From Pyxidicoccus parkwaysis (GTDB taxonomy: Bacteria > Myxococcota > Myxococcia > Myxococcales > Myxococcaceae): a stretch of DNA of 64,000 nt. Below, one piece after another: positions 44,033 through 53,439 of the stretch; within the stretch, counting starts at the first letter, position 1, and each line of letters opens with the position of its first letter. A model generated the notes under the pieces. That model ran no database searches and was not told the origin of the DNA. It saw only the letters and a list, made by a program, of their open reading frames with translations. The DNA lies in NCBI RefSeq assembly GCF_017301735.1, contig NZ_CP071090.1, positions 3,710,001-3,774,000 of the forward strand, read 5' to 3'. A program made the translations under genes and the position numbers.

Positions 44033-44734
44033 ATGCGCGCGGTGGTGTTCCAGCACGAGGCACACGAGGGAGTCGGCCTGTTGGGGCCGGCGCTGGAGGA
44101 GGTGGGCTTCAAGCTGGTGAACCGGTTCCGCTCGGTGCGCCGCGAGGACGTGGACGCGGACCTCGTCGTGGTGATGGGCGGCCCCATGGGCGTGTACGAG
44201 GCGGACCAGCACCCCTTCCTCCACGAGGAACTGGCCATCCTCACCGAGCGGCTCGCCAACGAGCGCCCGTGCCTGGGCGTCTGCCTCGGCGCCCAGCTCC
44301 TCGCGTCCGCCGCCGGCGCCGAGGTGTTCCCCGGCAAGAATGGCTTCGAGGTGGGCGCCGCCCCCGTGCGCTGGACGCAGGACGGCCTGAAGGACCCGGT
44401 GATTGCCGGCGTGCGCCCGAAGACAGTCGTGGCCCACTGGCACGGAGACACCTTCAAGCCCGTGCCCGGCGCCACGCTGCTCGCGTCCACGGACCGCTAC
44501 TCGCAGCAGGCCTTCCGCCTGGGCACGTCCTACGCCTTCCAGTTCCACCTCGAGCTGACCGCCGCCGAGCTGGGCAGTTGGTACGACCTCGAGGCAGAGG
44601 ACCTGCAGCGCCGCGGCAAGGACCTCCAGGAGCTGAAGGCCCAGCTCGGCAAGCTCAAGGCCGCCGAGGCGGAGAACACCGAACTCCTCCAGCGCCTCGC
44701 CCGCCACTTCGCACAGGCGGCGGCCGCGCGCTGA
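44033..44734 (+). CDS. class I glutamine amidotransferase-like protein
   Basis: A 233-aa protein with the class I amidotransferase fold. It has MGGPMGVYE (oxyanion loop), CLGVCLGAQLLA containing the nucleophilic Cys, and FQFHLEL containing the catalytic His with the following Glu. A GAGG ribosome site precedes the ATG. A helical C-terminal extension (about 185-233, many Lys/Glu/Leu) is atypical. The family includes GMP-synthase-type amidotransferases and gamma-glutamyl-polyamine or peptide hydrolases. No partner synthetase is encoded nearby, so it may work alone. It converges with the MFS gene, leaving four bases between the two stop codons. Confidence 0.85.
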   Translation: MRAVVFQHEAHEGVGLLGPALEEVGFKLVNRFRSVRREDVDADLVVVMGGPMGVYEADQHPFLHEELAILTERLANERPCLGVCLGAQLLASAAGAEVFPGKNGFEVGAAPVRWTQDGLKDPVIAGVRPKTVVAHWHGDTFKPVPGATLLASTDRYSQQAFRLGTSYAFQFHLELTAAELGSWYDLEAEDLQRRGKDLQELKAQLGKLKAAEAENTELLQRLARHFAQAAAAR

Positions 44735-44738
44735 CGGC

Positions 44739-45974
44739 TCACTCCTCCAGGAAGTCCAAATCCCTGCCGAACGTCTCGTCGATGCCGCGCAGGGCCAGGA
44801 AGGCCGTCACCAGCGCCGCGCCGCCCACGCACAGCGCGGCGCCGCGCAGGCCCAGTGACGGCGTGGCGAGCTGCAGCCCCGAGGTGAGCAGCACCGTGGA
44901 GCCACGGATGAAGTTGGGCACCGTGGTGGCGGCCGTGGCGCGAAGGTTGGTGCCGAACTGCTCCGCGGCGATGGTGACGAGCACCGCCATGTACCCCGCG
45001 GAGAACCCGAGCACGCCACAGCACGCATAGAAGGCCCACAGCGACGTGCTGCCCACCGTGAAGAGCGCCGCGGTGCCCAGCGCGCCCAGGAGGAGGAACA
45101 GCGCCACGCTGCGCTTGCGGCTCCGGGTGAACTGGCTGAACAGGCCGCTGGCCAAATCACCGAGCACCGTGCCCACGTTGCCCACCAGCACCGCGTGCGC
45201 CGCCAGCGGCACCTCCTGCATCCCCAGCGCCTTGCCGAACTCCGGCGCGAAGGTGATGAGCACGCCAATCACGAACCAGATGGGCACACCCACCAGCACC
45301 ACGGACAGGTAGCGCCGCGCGGATGGGCCCGGCTTCAACAGCCGCAGGAAGTTGCCCCGCTGCACCGCCTTGTCCTTCAGCGCGGTGAACAGGCGGGGCT
45401 CGTGAACCGTGAGTCGCAGGCACAGCAGCGCGAAGCCCAGTCCCCCTCCAATCATGTACGCCGTCCGCCAGTCCAGCCGGCTGCCCACCAGGGCGGCGGC
45501 GATGGCGCCCATCACTCCGTTGGTGGCCACCAGTGTCGTGCCGTAGCCCCGGTGCTCCTTCGACATCAACTCGCTCACCAGGGTGATGCCGGCTCCAAGC
45601 TCTCCGGCCAGCCCGACACCCGCCAGCACGCGCAGCAGCGCGTACTGCTCCAGCGTCTGCACGAAGGCGTTGGCGAAGTTCGCGGCCGAGTACAGGAAGA
45701 TGGACCCGAAGAGCACGGAGAGCCGTCCCCGCCGGTCTCCCAGCACGCCCCAGAGGATGCCGCCTGCCAGCATGCCGAGCATCTGCATGTTGAGCAGGTG
45801 CACGCCCGCGCTCATGCGCTCGCCCGCCGCGACGCCGATGGCCTCCAGGCTCGACGCGCGCACCACGCTGAAAATCACCATGTCGTAGATGTCGACGAAG
45901 TAGCCGAGCGCGGCCACGAGGATGGCCAGGCGGGCGGCCCGCTGGAGGTCGACGGGAATCGAGGTGGCGTTCAT
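44739..45974 (-). CDS. MFS transporter
   Basis: A 411-aa protein with about twelve membrane helices. MFS signatures include GDRRGRLSVLFG in the loop between helices 2 and 3, and KEHRGYGTT later in the first half. The overall layout resembles the sialate/aromatic-acid:H+ symporters (YjhB/ShiA-like), with an acidic helix 1 (FVDIYDMVIFS). The start is the ATG of MNATSIP. The substrate cannot be deduced. It is divergently placed from the PDC-like sensor/chemoreceptor pair; the 165-base gap between them should hold both promoters, but no clear box was found. Confidence 0.87.
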   Translation of the reverse strand: MNATSIPVDLQRAARLAILVAALGYFVDIYDMVIFSVVRASSLEAIGVAAGERMSAGVHLLNMQMLGMLAGGILWGVLGDRRGRLSVLFGSIFLYSAANFANAFVQTLEQYALLRVLAGVGLAGELGAGITLVSELMSKEHRGYGTTLVATNGVMGAIAAALVGSRLDWRTAYMIGGGLGFALLCLRLTVHEPRLFTALKDKAVQRGNFLRLLKPGPSARRYLSVVLVGVPIWFVIGVLITFAPEFGKALGMQEVPLAAHAVLVGNVGTVLGDLASGLFSQFTRSRKRSVALFLLLGALGTAALFTVGSTSLWAFYACCGVLGFSAGYMAVLVTIAAEQFGTNLRATAATTVPNFIRGSTVLLTSGLQLATPSLGLRGAALCVGGAALVTAFLALRGIDETFGRDLDFLEE

Positions 45975-46139
45975 GGCGCCATCATCCACCAGCGACCGCC
46001 ACCCAGAACAGGTGGAGGAGGGCAAGCCCGCTCTCCTGGCTTCGCGCCCGGGACATCCGCCATGCAACACTCCGAAACATTTGGTGGGGGATGTATCACC
46101 CGCCCCGAACACGGCGGTGCCCGGGGGAACGGAGTACGG

Positions 46140-46679
46140 ATGTCCTGGCTGAGCAGTCTGGCGGTGATGATGTTGGCGCAGCTCCCGGCGGATGGGGCGG
46201 CGCAGCTCCAGAAGGTGGATGGGGTGCTGCCCGCGCTGCGGCGCATGGCAGCGGACCCCGAGGTCATCCAGGCGGTGCTCGCCCAGAATGCGCGCCACGT
46301 GTCGCTGGCCACCATCCAATCCGAGGACGAGACCTGGCGCGCCAGCCCCATGCTCACGCCCTTCAAGCAGCGCGTGCTGGACACGCCGTGCTCGCGCGTC
46401 CTGAACCGGCACCGCGAGAAGCTGGGCCGCGTCGTGGCCGAGGCCTTCACCATGGACGACCAGGGCGCGCTGGTGGGCGCCACGCGCCGCACGTCGGACT
46501 ACTGGCAGGGCGACGAGGCCAAGTTCCAGGTGCCCTTCACGAAGGGCCAGACGCTGCGCGAGAAGCCCTTCTTCGACGAGTCCTCCCAGGCGTACGTCAT
46601 CCAGGTCTCCCTCCCGGTCCGCGACGGCGGGAAGACCATCGGCGCCATCACCATCGGCCTGTCCCTCCTGGACCTCTGA
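46140..46679 (+). CDS. small exported PDC/Cache-like sensor protein
   Basis: A 179-aa protein. An N-terminal hydrophobic stretch ([19 protein letters not shown]) looks like a signal peptide or anchor. The rest resembles a single PDC/Cache domain: helical start with [14 protein letters not shown], then [13 protein letters not shown] and the strand pair [20 protein letters not shown]. Such domains bind small ligands in the periplasm. It has no output domain. The next gene is a chemoreceptor 22 nt downstream, so a free-standing ligand-binding subunit acting on that receptor is a plausible inference. GGAACGGAG precedes the ATG. Confidence 0.68.
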   Translation: MSWLSSLAVMMLAQLPADGAAQLQKVDGVLPALRRMAADPEVIQAVLAQNARHVSLATIQSEDETWRASPMLTPFKQRVLDTPCSRVLNRHREKLGRVVAEAFTMDDQGALVGATRRTSDYWQGDEAKFQVPFTKGQTLREKPFFDESSQAYVIQVSLPVRDGGKTIGAITIGLSLLDL

Positions 46680-46701
46680 CCCTCGGCACCCGATCTTCTT
46701 C

Positions 46702-48594
46702 ATGAGACTCCTGGACGGAATGAAGCTCCGCACCCGCCTCACGCTGGCGGTGTCCCTGTTGATTCTCTGCGCGCTGTTGCCGGTGAATCTCTTCCTGCGC
46801 CTCTCCACGACGGAGAACCTCCAGCAGCAGATTCACGGCATGCTGAAGGTGGAGGCCGAGGGCCTGCGCGATCTCGTGGAGGCCGCGCTCGTCGAGCGCG
46901 AGGCCAACGCGCGAAGCTGGTCCGAGGACGCCATCCTCCGCGGCGCGCTGTTGTTCGACACCTACGAGAAGAGCGACGCGGTGCTCGCCGCACTCCACAA
47001 GCGACACCCGTCCTTCTCCGGGCTGGTGCTCTTCACCGAGGATGGCCATGCCGTCTCCGCCAGCGAGCCCGCGCTGCGCGACGCCTTCGCCAGCCGCACG
47101 CAGGAGGTGCTCGCGTCGAGCTGGTTCCGCGCCGCGCGCGAGGGGCGGCTGGACACCAGTGCCCTCAAGGAGGTGGACCCCGTCTTCCAGCGCCGCGTGC
47201 TGCCGTTCGCGGTGCCGGTGCTCAGCCCCATCAGCGGCGCGCGGATTGGCGTGCTGCTGGCCGCCTTCGACTGGGACCAGATGGGCGCCGTGGTGTCCTC
47301 GGCGCTGGAGCGCTCCCGCGCCCGGGGGCATGAGAGCTTCGCGCTGGAGGTGCTCTCCGCCAGCGGCGTCATGCTGTACGACTCGCTCGCGGCGGGCGTC
47401 TCCCGTCCACCGGATGTCGTGCATGAGGACGCGGTGGACCAGGAGACGGTGAAGGACGTGGGCGACGGCTGGCGCTTCGTCGCCACCGTGGACCCGGACG
47501 AGGCCTATGCGCCACTTCACCGCGCCGCCACGGTGGCGCTCATGTTCATGGTGGGCGCGCTGCTGGTGGCGGGAGTGGCCGCGTGGCTGCTGGCGCGCGG
47601 CCTGACGCGCCCCATCTCCACGCTGAGCGAGGTGGTGGGCCGCATCGTCCGGGATGGAGACCTGACGCAGAAGGTGCAGGTGACCACGCGCCGTGACGAG
47701 GTGGGCGAGCTGGCGGAGTCCTTCTCGCGGATGATGAGCCACCTGCGCGAGTCCACCGCCAGCCTCCAGCAGGGCACGCGCGTGCTGGGCGAGACGGTGG
47801 CCGAGCTCACCGCCGCGTCGTCGCAGCAGGAGCGCAACCTGACGCGGCAGGCCGCCGCGCTCCAGGAGACGCAGGTGACGGCGCAGGAAATCAAGCAGAC
47901 GTCAATGATGGCGGCGGACCGCTCGCAGGCGGTGCTCGGCGGCAGCGCGCGCGCCCGCGAGGTGGGCCAGTCGGGCGAGGCCACCGTCAACGCCAGCCTC
48001 CAGGGCTTCGAGCAGCTTCGCGAGCAGGTGGGCCGCGTGGCCAGCAGCATCTCCTCACTCGCGGAGCGCACGCTGCAAATCGACGGCATCACCCAGTCGG
48101 TGAAGGACCTGGCGGACCAGTCCAACATGCTGGCGCTGAACGCGGCGATTGAAGCCGTGCGCTCGGGAGAGCACGGCAAAGGCTTCAGCGTGGTGGCGCG
48201 CGAGATTCGCAGCCTCGCGGACCAGTCCATCGACTCCACTGGCCGCGTGCGCGAGATTCTCGAGGACATCCGCCGCGCCATCCAGGCGACGGTGAGCCTG
48301 TCGGAAGAGGGGCAGCGGCGCACCGAGGCGGGCCTGACGCAGGTGCGCGCAAGCGGTGACAGCCTGCGCGAGCTGGCGAGCATCATCCAGGACAACGCCA
48401 ACGCCGCGCAGCAGATTGCCGCCGCCGTCACGCAGCAGAACGCGGGCGTCGCTCAAATCTTCACGGCCGTGACGGACCTCTCGCGGATGATGGAAGAGAC
48501 GATGCAGGGTCTGAAGAGCACCCAGCGCACCACCGAGATGCTGCGCGACGTGGCGCAGCGCATGGACGTCGTCGCGAGCACCTACCGCGTCTGA
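46702..48594 (+). CDS. methyl-accepting chemotaxis protein
   Basis: A 630-aa receptor. It has a first membrane helix (residues 12-33), a periplasmic sensor domain of about 240 residues (Cache-like), a second membrane helix (about 275-297), a HAMP domain ([10 protein letters not shown], about 298-350) and a long methyl-accepting coiled coil. The conserved signalling hairpin tip reads [40 protein letters not shown] in pieces at about residues 470-515. The C-terminus (STYRV) lacks a CheR-binding pentapeptide. No che operon is adjacent, so it probably serves a pathway encoded elsewhere. It is probably co-transcribed with the upstream PDC-like protein. Confidence 0.94.
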   Translation: MRLLDGMKLRTRLTLAVSLLILCALLPVNLFLRLSTTENLQQQIHGMLKVEAEGLRDLVEAALVEREANARSWSEDAILRGALLFDTYEKSDAVLAALHKRHPSFSGLVLFTEDGHAVSASEPALRDAFASRTQEVLASSWFRAAREGRLDTSALKEVDPVFQRRVLPFAVPVLSPISGARIGVLLAAFDWDQMGAVVSSALERSRARGHESFALEVLSASGVMLYDSLAAGVSRPPDVVHEDAVDQETVKDVGDGWRFVATVDPDEAYAPLHRAATVALMFMVGALLVAGVAAWLLARGLTRPISTLSEVVGRIVRDGDLTQKVQVTTRRDEVGELAESFSRMMSHLRESTASLQQGTRVLGETVAELTAASSQQERNLTRQAAALQETQVTAQEIKQTSMMAADRSQAVLGGSARAREVGQSGEATVNASLQGFEQLREQVGRVASSISSLAERTLQIDGITQSVKDLADQSNMLALNAAIEAVRSGEHGKGFSVVAREIRSLADQSIDSTGRVREILEDIRRAIQATVSLSEEGQRRTEAGLTQVRASGDSLRELASIIQDNANAAQQIAAAVTQQNAGVAQIFTAVTDLSRMMEETMQGLKSTQRTTEMLRDVAQRMDVVASTYRV

Positions 48595-48612
48595 GGGGCC
48601 GCGCGCGGGGCA

Positions 48613-50721
48613 TCAGCCCATGGAGATGCCGCCACCCTGGATGATGAAGTCCTTCCGCGTGAAGTGAGAGGCGAGAGCCTCCGGCTGGTCGGCGTAGGAC
48701 GTGTGGGCCTCGGAGCTGGGGATGAGGTGGTAGGCGGCGCGCACCACGTCGGCCTGGACCTCCACCACCGTGAAGCCGTGGGAGTCGGTGTCCACGAAGG
48801 CGATGTTGGGATTGCCCTCGCGCAGGGTGGCGTCCTGCTCGGTGACGACGTAGCGGTACACCGCCGAGCTCGGTGGGAAGCCCGCGGCCTCCACCTGGCT
48901 TCCGGCCTCCTCCTTCACCGACGAGGACGAGATGGCCGGCGCGGTGAGGGCGGGCACACCCAATTCCACGGACGCGAAGGCCGCGTGGATGTCCCCGGCC
49001 ACGACGACAGTGCGGTCCTGCGTGCGGCCTCGTAATTCACCCAGCAGCCGGGCCCGCTCCTGCGGGAAGCCGTCCCACTGGTCCACGTCGAAGTAGTACC
49101 GGTTGCGCACCGTGGCGGGCTCCACGTCCGGCTTGTTGCTCAAGTCCCACACCATGGTGGTGGGGGACACGGAGCTGATCAGCACCTTCCACGTCGGCGG
49201 GCCTTCGGCCGCGGACAGCACGAAGGCGGACTGCTCGGCGCCGTAGGCGTCCTCCGCCTCGCCGCCGGTAGCAATGTCTCGCGCCGCCGCGTACACGTCG
49301 AACGTGTCCTTCACCACCACGTAGCGCGAGCCCAGCCGCGAGAAGATGGCTGTCTTCCCCATGTGCACGAAGCCGATGCCGCGCGGCTTGCCGGTGGGGG
49401 AGATGGCGGCCCGGCCCGCCTGTGTGAGTATCGGGTTGACGAAGGCCAGCGCCTGCGGGCCTTTTACGGCATCAGCGGCGCGGGTCTCCGCGTCCTGCTG
49501 CGCAAGTCCCTCCGACACCGCGAGCTGGACGTAGGCCGCGCGGAGGATGCCCAGTTCCGCCGTGTACTCGGGCGCGCTGATGTCCACGTACGCGAAGGTG
49601 TCCGAGGTGAAGGAGCCCGCGACGCCGAGCGCTGTCAGGGTCGCCGCGTCCACCGCCACGGCGGCGGGCCAGGCGTCCTCGGGGATGAGGTGGTCCGGGC
49701 GGCGGCTGCGGTAGTCGGTGACGATGAGGCGCATCCTCGTCCCGAAGTCGAAGCTGCGCCAGATGCGCGAGTCCGGGTAGAGCGGTATCGCATCGATGTC
49801 CACCGGGCCCTCGGGCAAATCGCTCGGGTCCAGCGGGATGTACTCGAAGAAGGCCTGCTCCGAGTTGCGGCGCCGGTCCGGCTCGGCCTCGTCCTGGCGC
49901 CCGTCGGTGTAGTTGGCGTGCGCGTCCCAGCAGTCGTCGGAGAACTCGTGGTCGTCCCAGGTGACGACGAACGGGTAGCGCTCATGCACCTGCTGGAGGA
50001 ACGTGTCCGAGCGGTACGTCTTGTAGAGGTCGCGGTAGTTGGACAGCGACGCGGCGGCGAGCACCGTGCCCGTGGAGCTGGCCAACTTCAGTGCGCCGTC
50101 CGGCTCGCTGAAGTGCACCTGGCGCGTGGTGCCGGGGATGGTCGCCTCCGGCGTCGTCTCGTAGATGTAGTCCCCGAGGAAGACGACGCAGTCCAGGTCC
50201 TCGTCGAGCTGAAGGAGGCGCTGCCAGGTGTTGTAGTAGCGGCCGTTGTAGTCCTGGCAGTTGGCCACCACGAAGCGCACGGGCGTGTCCGTGCTGGCAT
50301 CCGGCGCCGTGCGCGTGCGTCCCACGGGCGAGGACACGAGCCGGCCGTTCCTCTCTTGAAGGAACCGGAAGAAGTACGTCGTGCGCGGCGACAGCCCTGT
50401 CACCTTGACCTTGAGCACGTGGTCATGTGCCGAACTGACAGTCACGTTCTTGAGGTCCAGGACACGCTGGCTGAAGCGGTCATCCAGCGCGACCTGGACG
50501 GTGAGCGGGACATCGGCGTCCGCGTTGCCCGGGTCTATGGCGCGCGTCCAGATGACCACGCTGGTGGGGCGTGGGTCTCCGGAGGCGACGGACTGCGGGT
50601 AGAAGGTGCGGTCCTCGACGACGGGCATCTCGTCGTCATCGTCGGAGCAGCCGAAGGCGGTGCTCGCGGCCACGGCGGCCAGGCACTTCAGGACGGTACG
50701 GCGGTCCAGCACTCGCGGCAT
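48613..50721 (-). CDS. phoD: PhoD-family alkaline phosphatase/phosphodiesterase
   Basis: A 702-aa protein. The N-terminus (DRRTVLKCLAAVAASTAFGCSDD) combines a twin-arginine motif with a lipobox, so it is probably a Tat-exported lipoprotein. PhoD_N follows (FYPQSVASGDPRPTSVVIWTRA), then the metallophosphatase core with CVVFLGDYIYE, WDDHEFSDDCW and VVVAGDIHAAF providing iron and calcium ligands. Family role: release of phosphate from phosphomono- and diesters outside the cytoplasm, often under phosphate limitation. No PHO box was searched successfully in the short upstream region. The start at MPRVLDRR gives the correct signal; longer readings do not. Confidence 0.9.
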   Translation of the reverse strand: MPRVLDRRTVLKCLAAVAASTAFGCSDDDDEMPVVEDRTFYPQSVASGDPRPTSVVIWTRAIDPGNADADVPLTVQVALDDRFSQRVLDLKNVTVSSAHDHVLKVKVTGLSPRTTYFFRFLQERNGRLVSSPVGRTRTAPDASTDTPVRFVVANCQDYNGRYYNTWQRLLQLDEDLDCVVFLGDYIYETTPEATIPGTTRQVHFSEPDGALKLASSTGTVLAAASLSNYRDLYKTYRSDTFLQQVHERYPFVVTWDDHEFSDDCWDAHANYTDGRQDEAEPDRRRNSEQAFFEYIPLDPSDLPEGPVDIDAIPLYPDSRIWRSFDFGTRMRLIVTDYRSRRPDHLIPEDAWPAAVAVDAATLTALGVAGSFTSDTFAYVDISAPEYTAELGILRAAYVQLAVSEGLAQQDAETRAADAVKGPQALAFVNPILTQAGRAAISPTGKPRGIGFVHMGKTAIFSRLGSRYVVVKDTFDVYAAARDIATGGEAEDAYGAEQSAFVLSAAEGPPTWKVLISSVSPTTMVWDLSNKPDVEPATVRNRYYFDVDQWDGFPQERARLLGELRGRTQDRTVVVAGDIHAAFASVELGVPALTAPAISSSSVKEEAGSQVEAAGFPPSSAVYRYVVTEQDATLREGNPNIAFVDTDSHGFTVVEVQADVVRAAYHLIPSSEAHTSYADQPEALASHFTRKDFIIQGGGISMG

Positions 50722-50868
50722 GGGGCGGCTCCTCGGCGCGGCCGGGAGGACGGCTCCCGGAGAACGGGCGAGGTTACGGAGCGCACAGTGGCGCTCCATC
50801 GGCCCCGGGGCCGTCCGTCCCGTCCGCTTCCCGGCAACAGGCTCCACCGCCAGGGCGGACGCGCGCGC

Positions 50869-51291
50869 TCAACTCTTGGACGCCTTCGGGTCCACGGACG
50901 AAATGTCCGCGTTGTCCGCCTCACCGCCCGCGGTGCCGTCCGCGCCGTAGGAGATGACGACGGGCCTGCCGCCCTCGTTCGAGTACACGTAGTCGTTGCC
51001 CCACGGGTCCTTGGGGAGCTTGGCCAGCGCGTGGCTCTCCACCAGCGCGTTGAGCCCGGCGGAGGTGTCCGGGTAGCGGCCCTTCATCGCGTAGTGGAGA
51101 TCGAGCGCGGTCTGGATGGTCTTGATGTCCAGCGCGGCCGTGTCCTTCTTCGCCACTCCGAGCATGGGAATGACGGCGATGCCCACCGCCGCCGCGATGA
51201 GCCCGAGGATGGTGATGACCACCATGATTTCAATGAGGGTCATTCCGCGGCTGCGACGGCGCTTCTGCTGCTTCGTGTTGGTGTGGTTCAT
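50869..51291 (-). CDS. gspG: GspG-type major pseudopilin
   Basis: A 140-aa protein with a leader ending RRRSRG followed by the type III signal MTLIEIMVVITILGLIAAAV, cut by prepilin peptidase after the Gly. Glu5 is present. The C-terminus has KDPWGNDYVYSNEG and GADGTAGGE, matching the calcium-binding loop of type II secretion GspG. The rest of the secretion apparatus is not in the window, so this is a stand-alone gene. It may be an extra pseudopilin for one of several secretion or competence systems. Confidence 0.88.
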   Translation of the reverse strand: MNHTNTKQQKRRRSRGMTLIEIMVVITILGLIAAAVGIAVIPMLGVAKKDTAALDIKTIQTALDLHYAMKGRYPDTSAGLNALVESHALAKLPKDPWGNDYVYSNEGGRPVVISYGADGTAGGEADNADISSVDPKASKS

Positions 51292-51533
51292 GACGGTTCT
51301 TCGCCTCACGTGACGTTCTGGCAGGCCATCGCGTCGCCTCGATGTCGCGCTGTCGCGAGCCCCCCGGCTCCGCGCATGGCGCTGCCTCCGCGAGCCCTCC
51401 GCCAATCCCTGGCGGTGGGCTCATGAGGACGTCAGTGCAGGTCGCGTGCCCGCCCATGAAGAAGGGCTCGGGAATATTCGCGGCGCATTCCGTTCAGAGG
51501 CCGTAGCTCCACCACGCATCCCCAGGACATTCC

Positions 51534-53255
51534 ATGAAGAGCCACTTCCTCGCCCGGGCCGTCAGCGGCCTCGTGGCGCTCTCCACCCTTGCGCCCTCGC
51601 TCGTCCACGCGGCCTGCGACATCGACAGCGCGGCGCAGTCCGCTCCGGCGCTGACCTCCACCAACTGGTACCACCGCATCGACGGGGCAGGGAACGTCGC
51701 CGCCTCGCACCCGGACGGCTACTACCAGATCAGCTCCGCCAGCATGGTGAACCGTGGCACCTGGCTCGACGCGACGGTGCCGCACATGCCCATCTACAAG
51801 CCGTTCCGCGAGAGCACGGTGACGGTGGGGACCGGGTGGATGTACGGCGCCAACTCGCGCCACAACGCGGTGGACTACGGCAACGCCGGCAACAGCTTCC
51901 GCGTGGACGCGGTGGCGGACGGCACGGTGCTGTGGGTGGGCTACATGCCCAGCCCGGGCAACGTGGTCATCATCGAGCACACCGCGAAGGACGGCTCGAG
52001 GTTCCGCACCATCTACCATCACCTGCGCGACGGCCGGGACGAGGACATCGCCCGCGCCCGCCTGACGAAGACCTATTACGAGAAGGGCAACGGCGCCGGC
52101 TCCTTCGCCACCGCGGACGCCGCGTGGAAGAACTACCAGGCCCAGGCGGACGCGGACGGTCAGTTGCTGACCAACGGCGCGACGGCCGCGCAAATCACCG
52201 CGATTGAGTCGCGCTGGGGCACGAACTCGCAGGGCATCCTGGTGAGCGAGGGCCAGACGGTGAAGGCGGGGCAGCAGATCGGCATGGCCGGGCTCACCGG
52301 CGCGCACGGGATGAACAGCTCCATCACCAACACGCACCTGCACATCATGTTCGCGCGTCCCGCCGAGCACTGGGTGGGCGGCATGAAGCAGAACCTGTGG
52401 ACGTTCTTCGACCCGTACGGCCTCTACGCGCTCAGCGCGTCCTGCTACCAGACGGAGTACCCGTCGGGGCAGGGCGGTCAGGCGGACCAGCACACTACGC
52501 ACTACGCGCCCTTCTTCCAGGACTTCGCGGGCGTGGACTCGGGGAAGTTCCAGCAAGGGTTCAACTACTTCGCGTCCTTCGGCTGGTTCCCCTCCACGCT
52601 CGCCACCGAGTCGAGCGGCTGGACGTGGAAGATGGGCGGCTCGTTCCAGTACAACCCGTCCGCACCCGTCACGCGCACCTTCCGCACCTTCGCGCAGCAC
52701 CAGTCGGACGCGGACACCTGGTACCCGCTGGGCTGGCGCCCGGACAAGGTGGTGGGCATGACGGCGCCGGACGAGGCGCGCTTCACCGCCATCTACGCGC
52801 CCATCACCACCGGCTACATCGCCCGGCACAAGATGACGCCGAGCTGGTTCGGCACGCAGGTGGGTGACAACTACAACGCGGGCTACCTGATGACGGATGC
52901 CTCCGCGTACCTGGACGCGGGCCAGCTCTTCTTCACCGGCACGTGGGTGAAGCAGCCGGGAGTGACGGCGCAGTACGCGTACCACTCCATGACCGAGACG
53001 GACCTGTGGAACACCGATGACACGATGAAGGCCTCGGGCTTCAAGATGGTCCTCGTGCAGAAGTACTCGCACCCGGGGTTGGGTGACAGGTACCTCGCCC
53101 TCTGGCACGTCACGTCGAAGACGCTGGTGCCCTTCCTCAACCTCACCCCGGACCAGTTCCGCTCGTACCGCGACCTCTACGCGGGCCTGTTCAACTACCG
53201 CGTACGTCACGTCAGCGCGTACGGCGGCAAGTACGCCGTCATCTTCGAGAAGTAG
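51534..53255 (+). CDS. secreted M23-type peptidase with C-terminal repeat domains
   Basis: A 573-aa protein. The signal peptide ends APSLVHA. The M23-type domain (about 80-300) has RHNAVDYG (first zinc ligand pair) and THLHIMF (HxH). A long region follows with at least two copies of a beta-rich unit, seen in GFKMVLVQKYSHPGLGDRYLALWHV and YAVIFEK, similar to bacterial tandem-repeat domain 1. The enzyme could cut peptidoglycan cross-links or elastin-like substrates; the C-terminal repeats probably bind surface material. A strong hairpin follows its stop. Nothing ties it to the tail-like cluster, which lies 20 kb away. Confidence 0.85.
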   Translation: MKSHFLARAVSGLVALSTLAPSLVHAACDIDSAAQSAPALTSTNWYHRIDGAGNVAASHPDGYYQISSASMVNRGTWLDATVPHMPIYKPFRESTVTVGTGWMYGANSRHNAVDYGNAGNSFRVDAVADGTVLWVGYMPSPGNVVIIEHTAKDGSRFRTIYHHLRDGRDEDIARARLTKTYYEKGNGAGSFATADAAWKNYQAQADADGQLLTNGATAAQITAIESRWGTNSQGILVSEGQTVKAGQQIGMAGLTGAHGMNSSITNTHLHIMFARPAEHWVGGMKQNLWTFFDPYGLYALSASCYQTEYPSGQGGQADQHTTHYAPFFQDFAGVDSGKFQQGFNYFASFGWFPSTLATESSGWTWKMGGSFQYNPSAPVTRTFRTFAQHQSDADTWYPLGWRPDKVVGMTAPDEARFTAIYAPITTGYIARHKMTPSWFGTQVGDNYNAGYLMTDASAYLDAGQLFFTGTWVKQPGVTAQYAYHSMTETDLWNTDDTMKASGFKMVLVQKYSHPGLGDRYLALWHVTSKTLVPFLNLTPDQFRSYRDLYAGLFNYRVRHVSAYGGKYAVIFEK

Positions 53256-53275
53256 CCCCGCTGTGACTCTCAACG

Positions 53276-53305
53276 TGGCCCGGCCCGTGGATCAGGGCCG
53301 GGCCA
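53276..53305 (+). terminator. strong hairpin terminator after M23 peptidase gene
   Basis: Arms TGGCCCGGCCC (53276-53286) and GGGCCGGGCCA (53295-53305) pair perfectly over 11 bases, with an 8-base loop. It lies about 20 bases after the stop codon. There is no T-run, as is common in GC-rich genomes, so it may work with Rho or alone. Confidence 0.72.
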
Positions 53306-53439
53306 TAGCGATTCCAGGGGGTTGAAGGCGCGGTGACTCGATAATTCCCGGGACGTTTCAAGAATCCGGGCCTCGTGCGTTTGGTCATTGGGAACACACA
53401 CCGGTCCGTCGGGGAGGGGCCGGTGCTCGAGGGGGGCAT

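Noticed and set aside
51534-53255. Endolysin belonging to the tail-like cluster
   Set aside because: It has a signal peptide and its own terminator, and is 20 kb away with many unrelated genes between.
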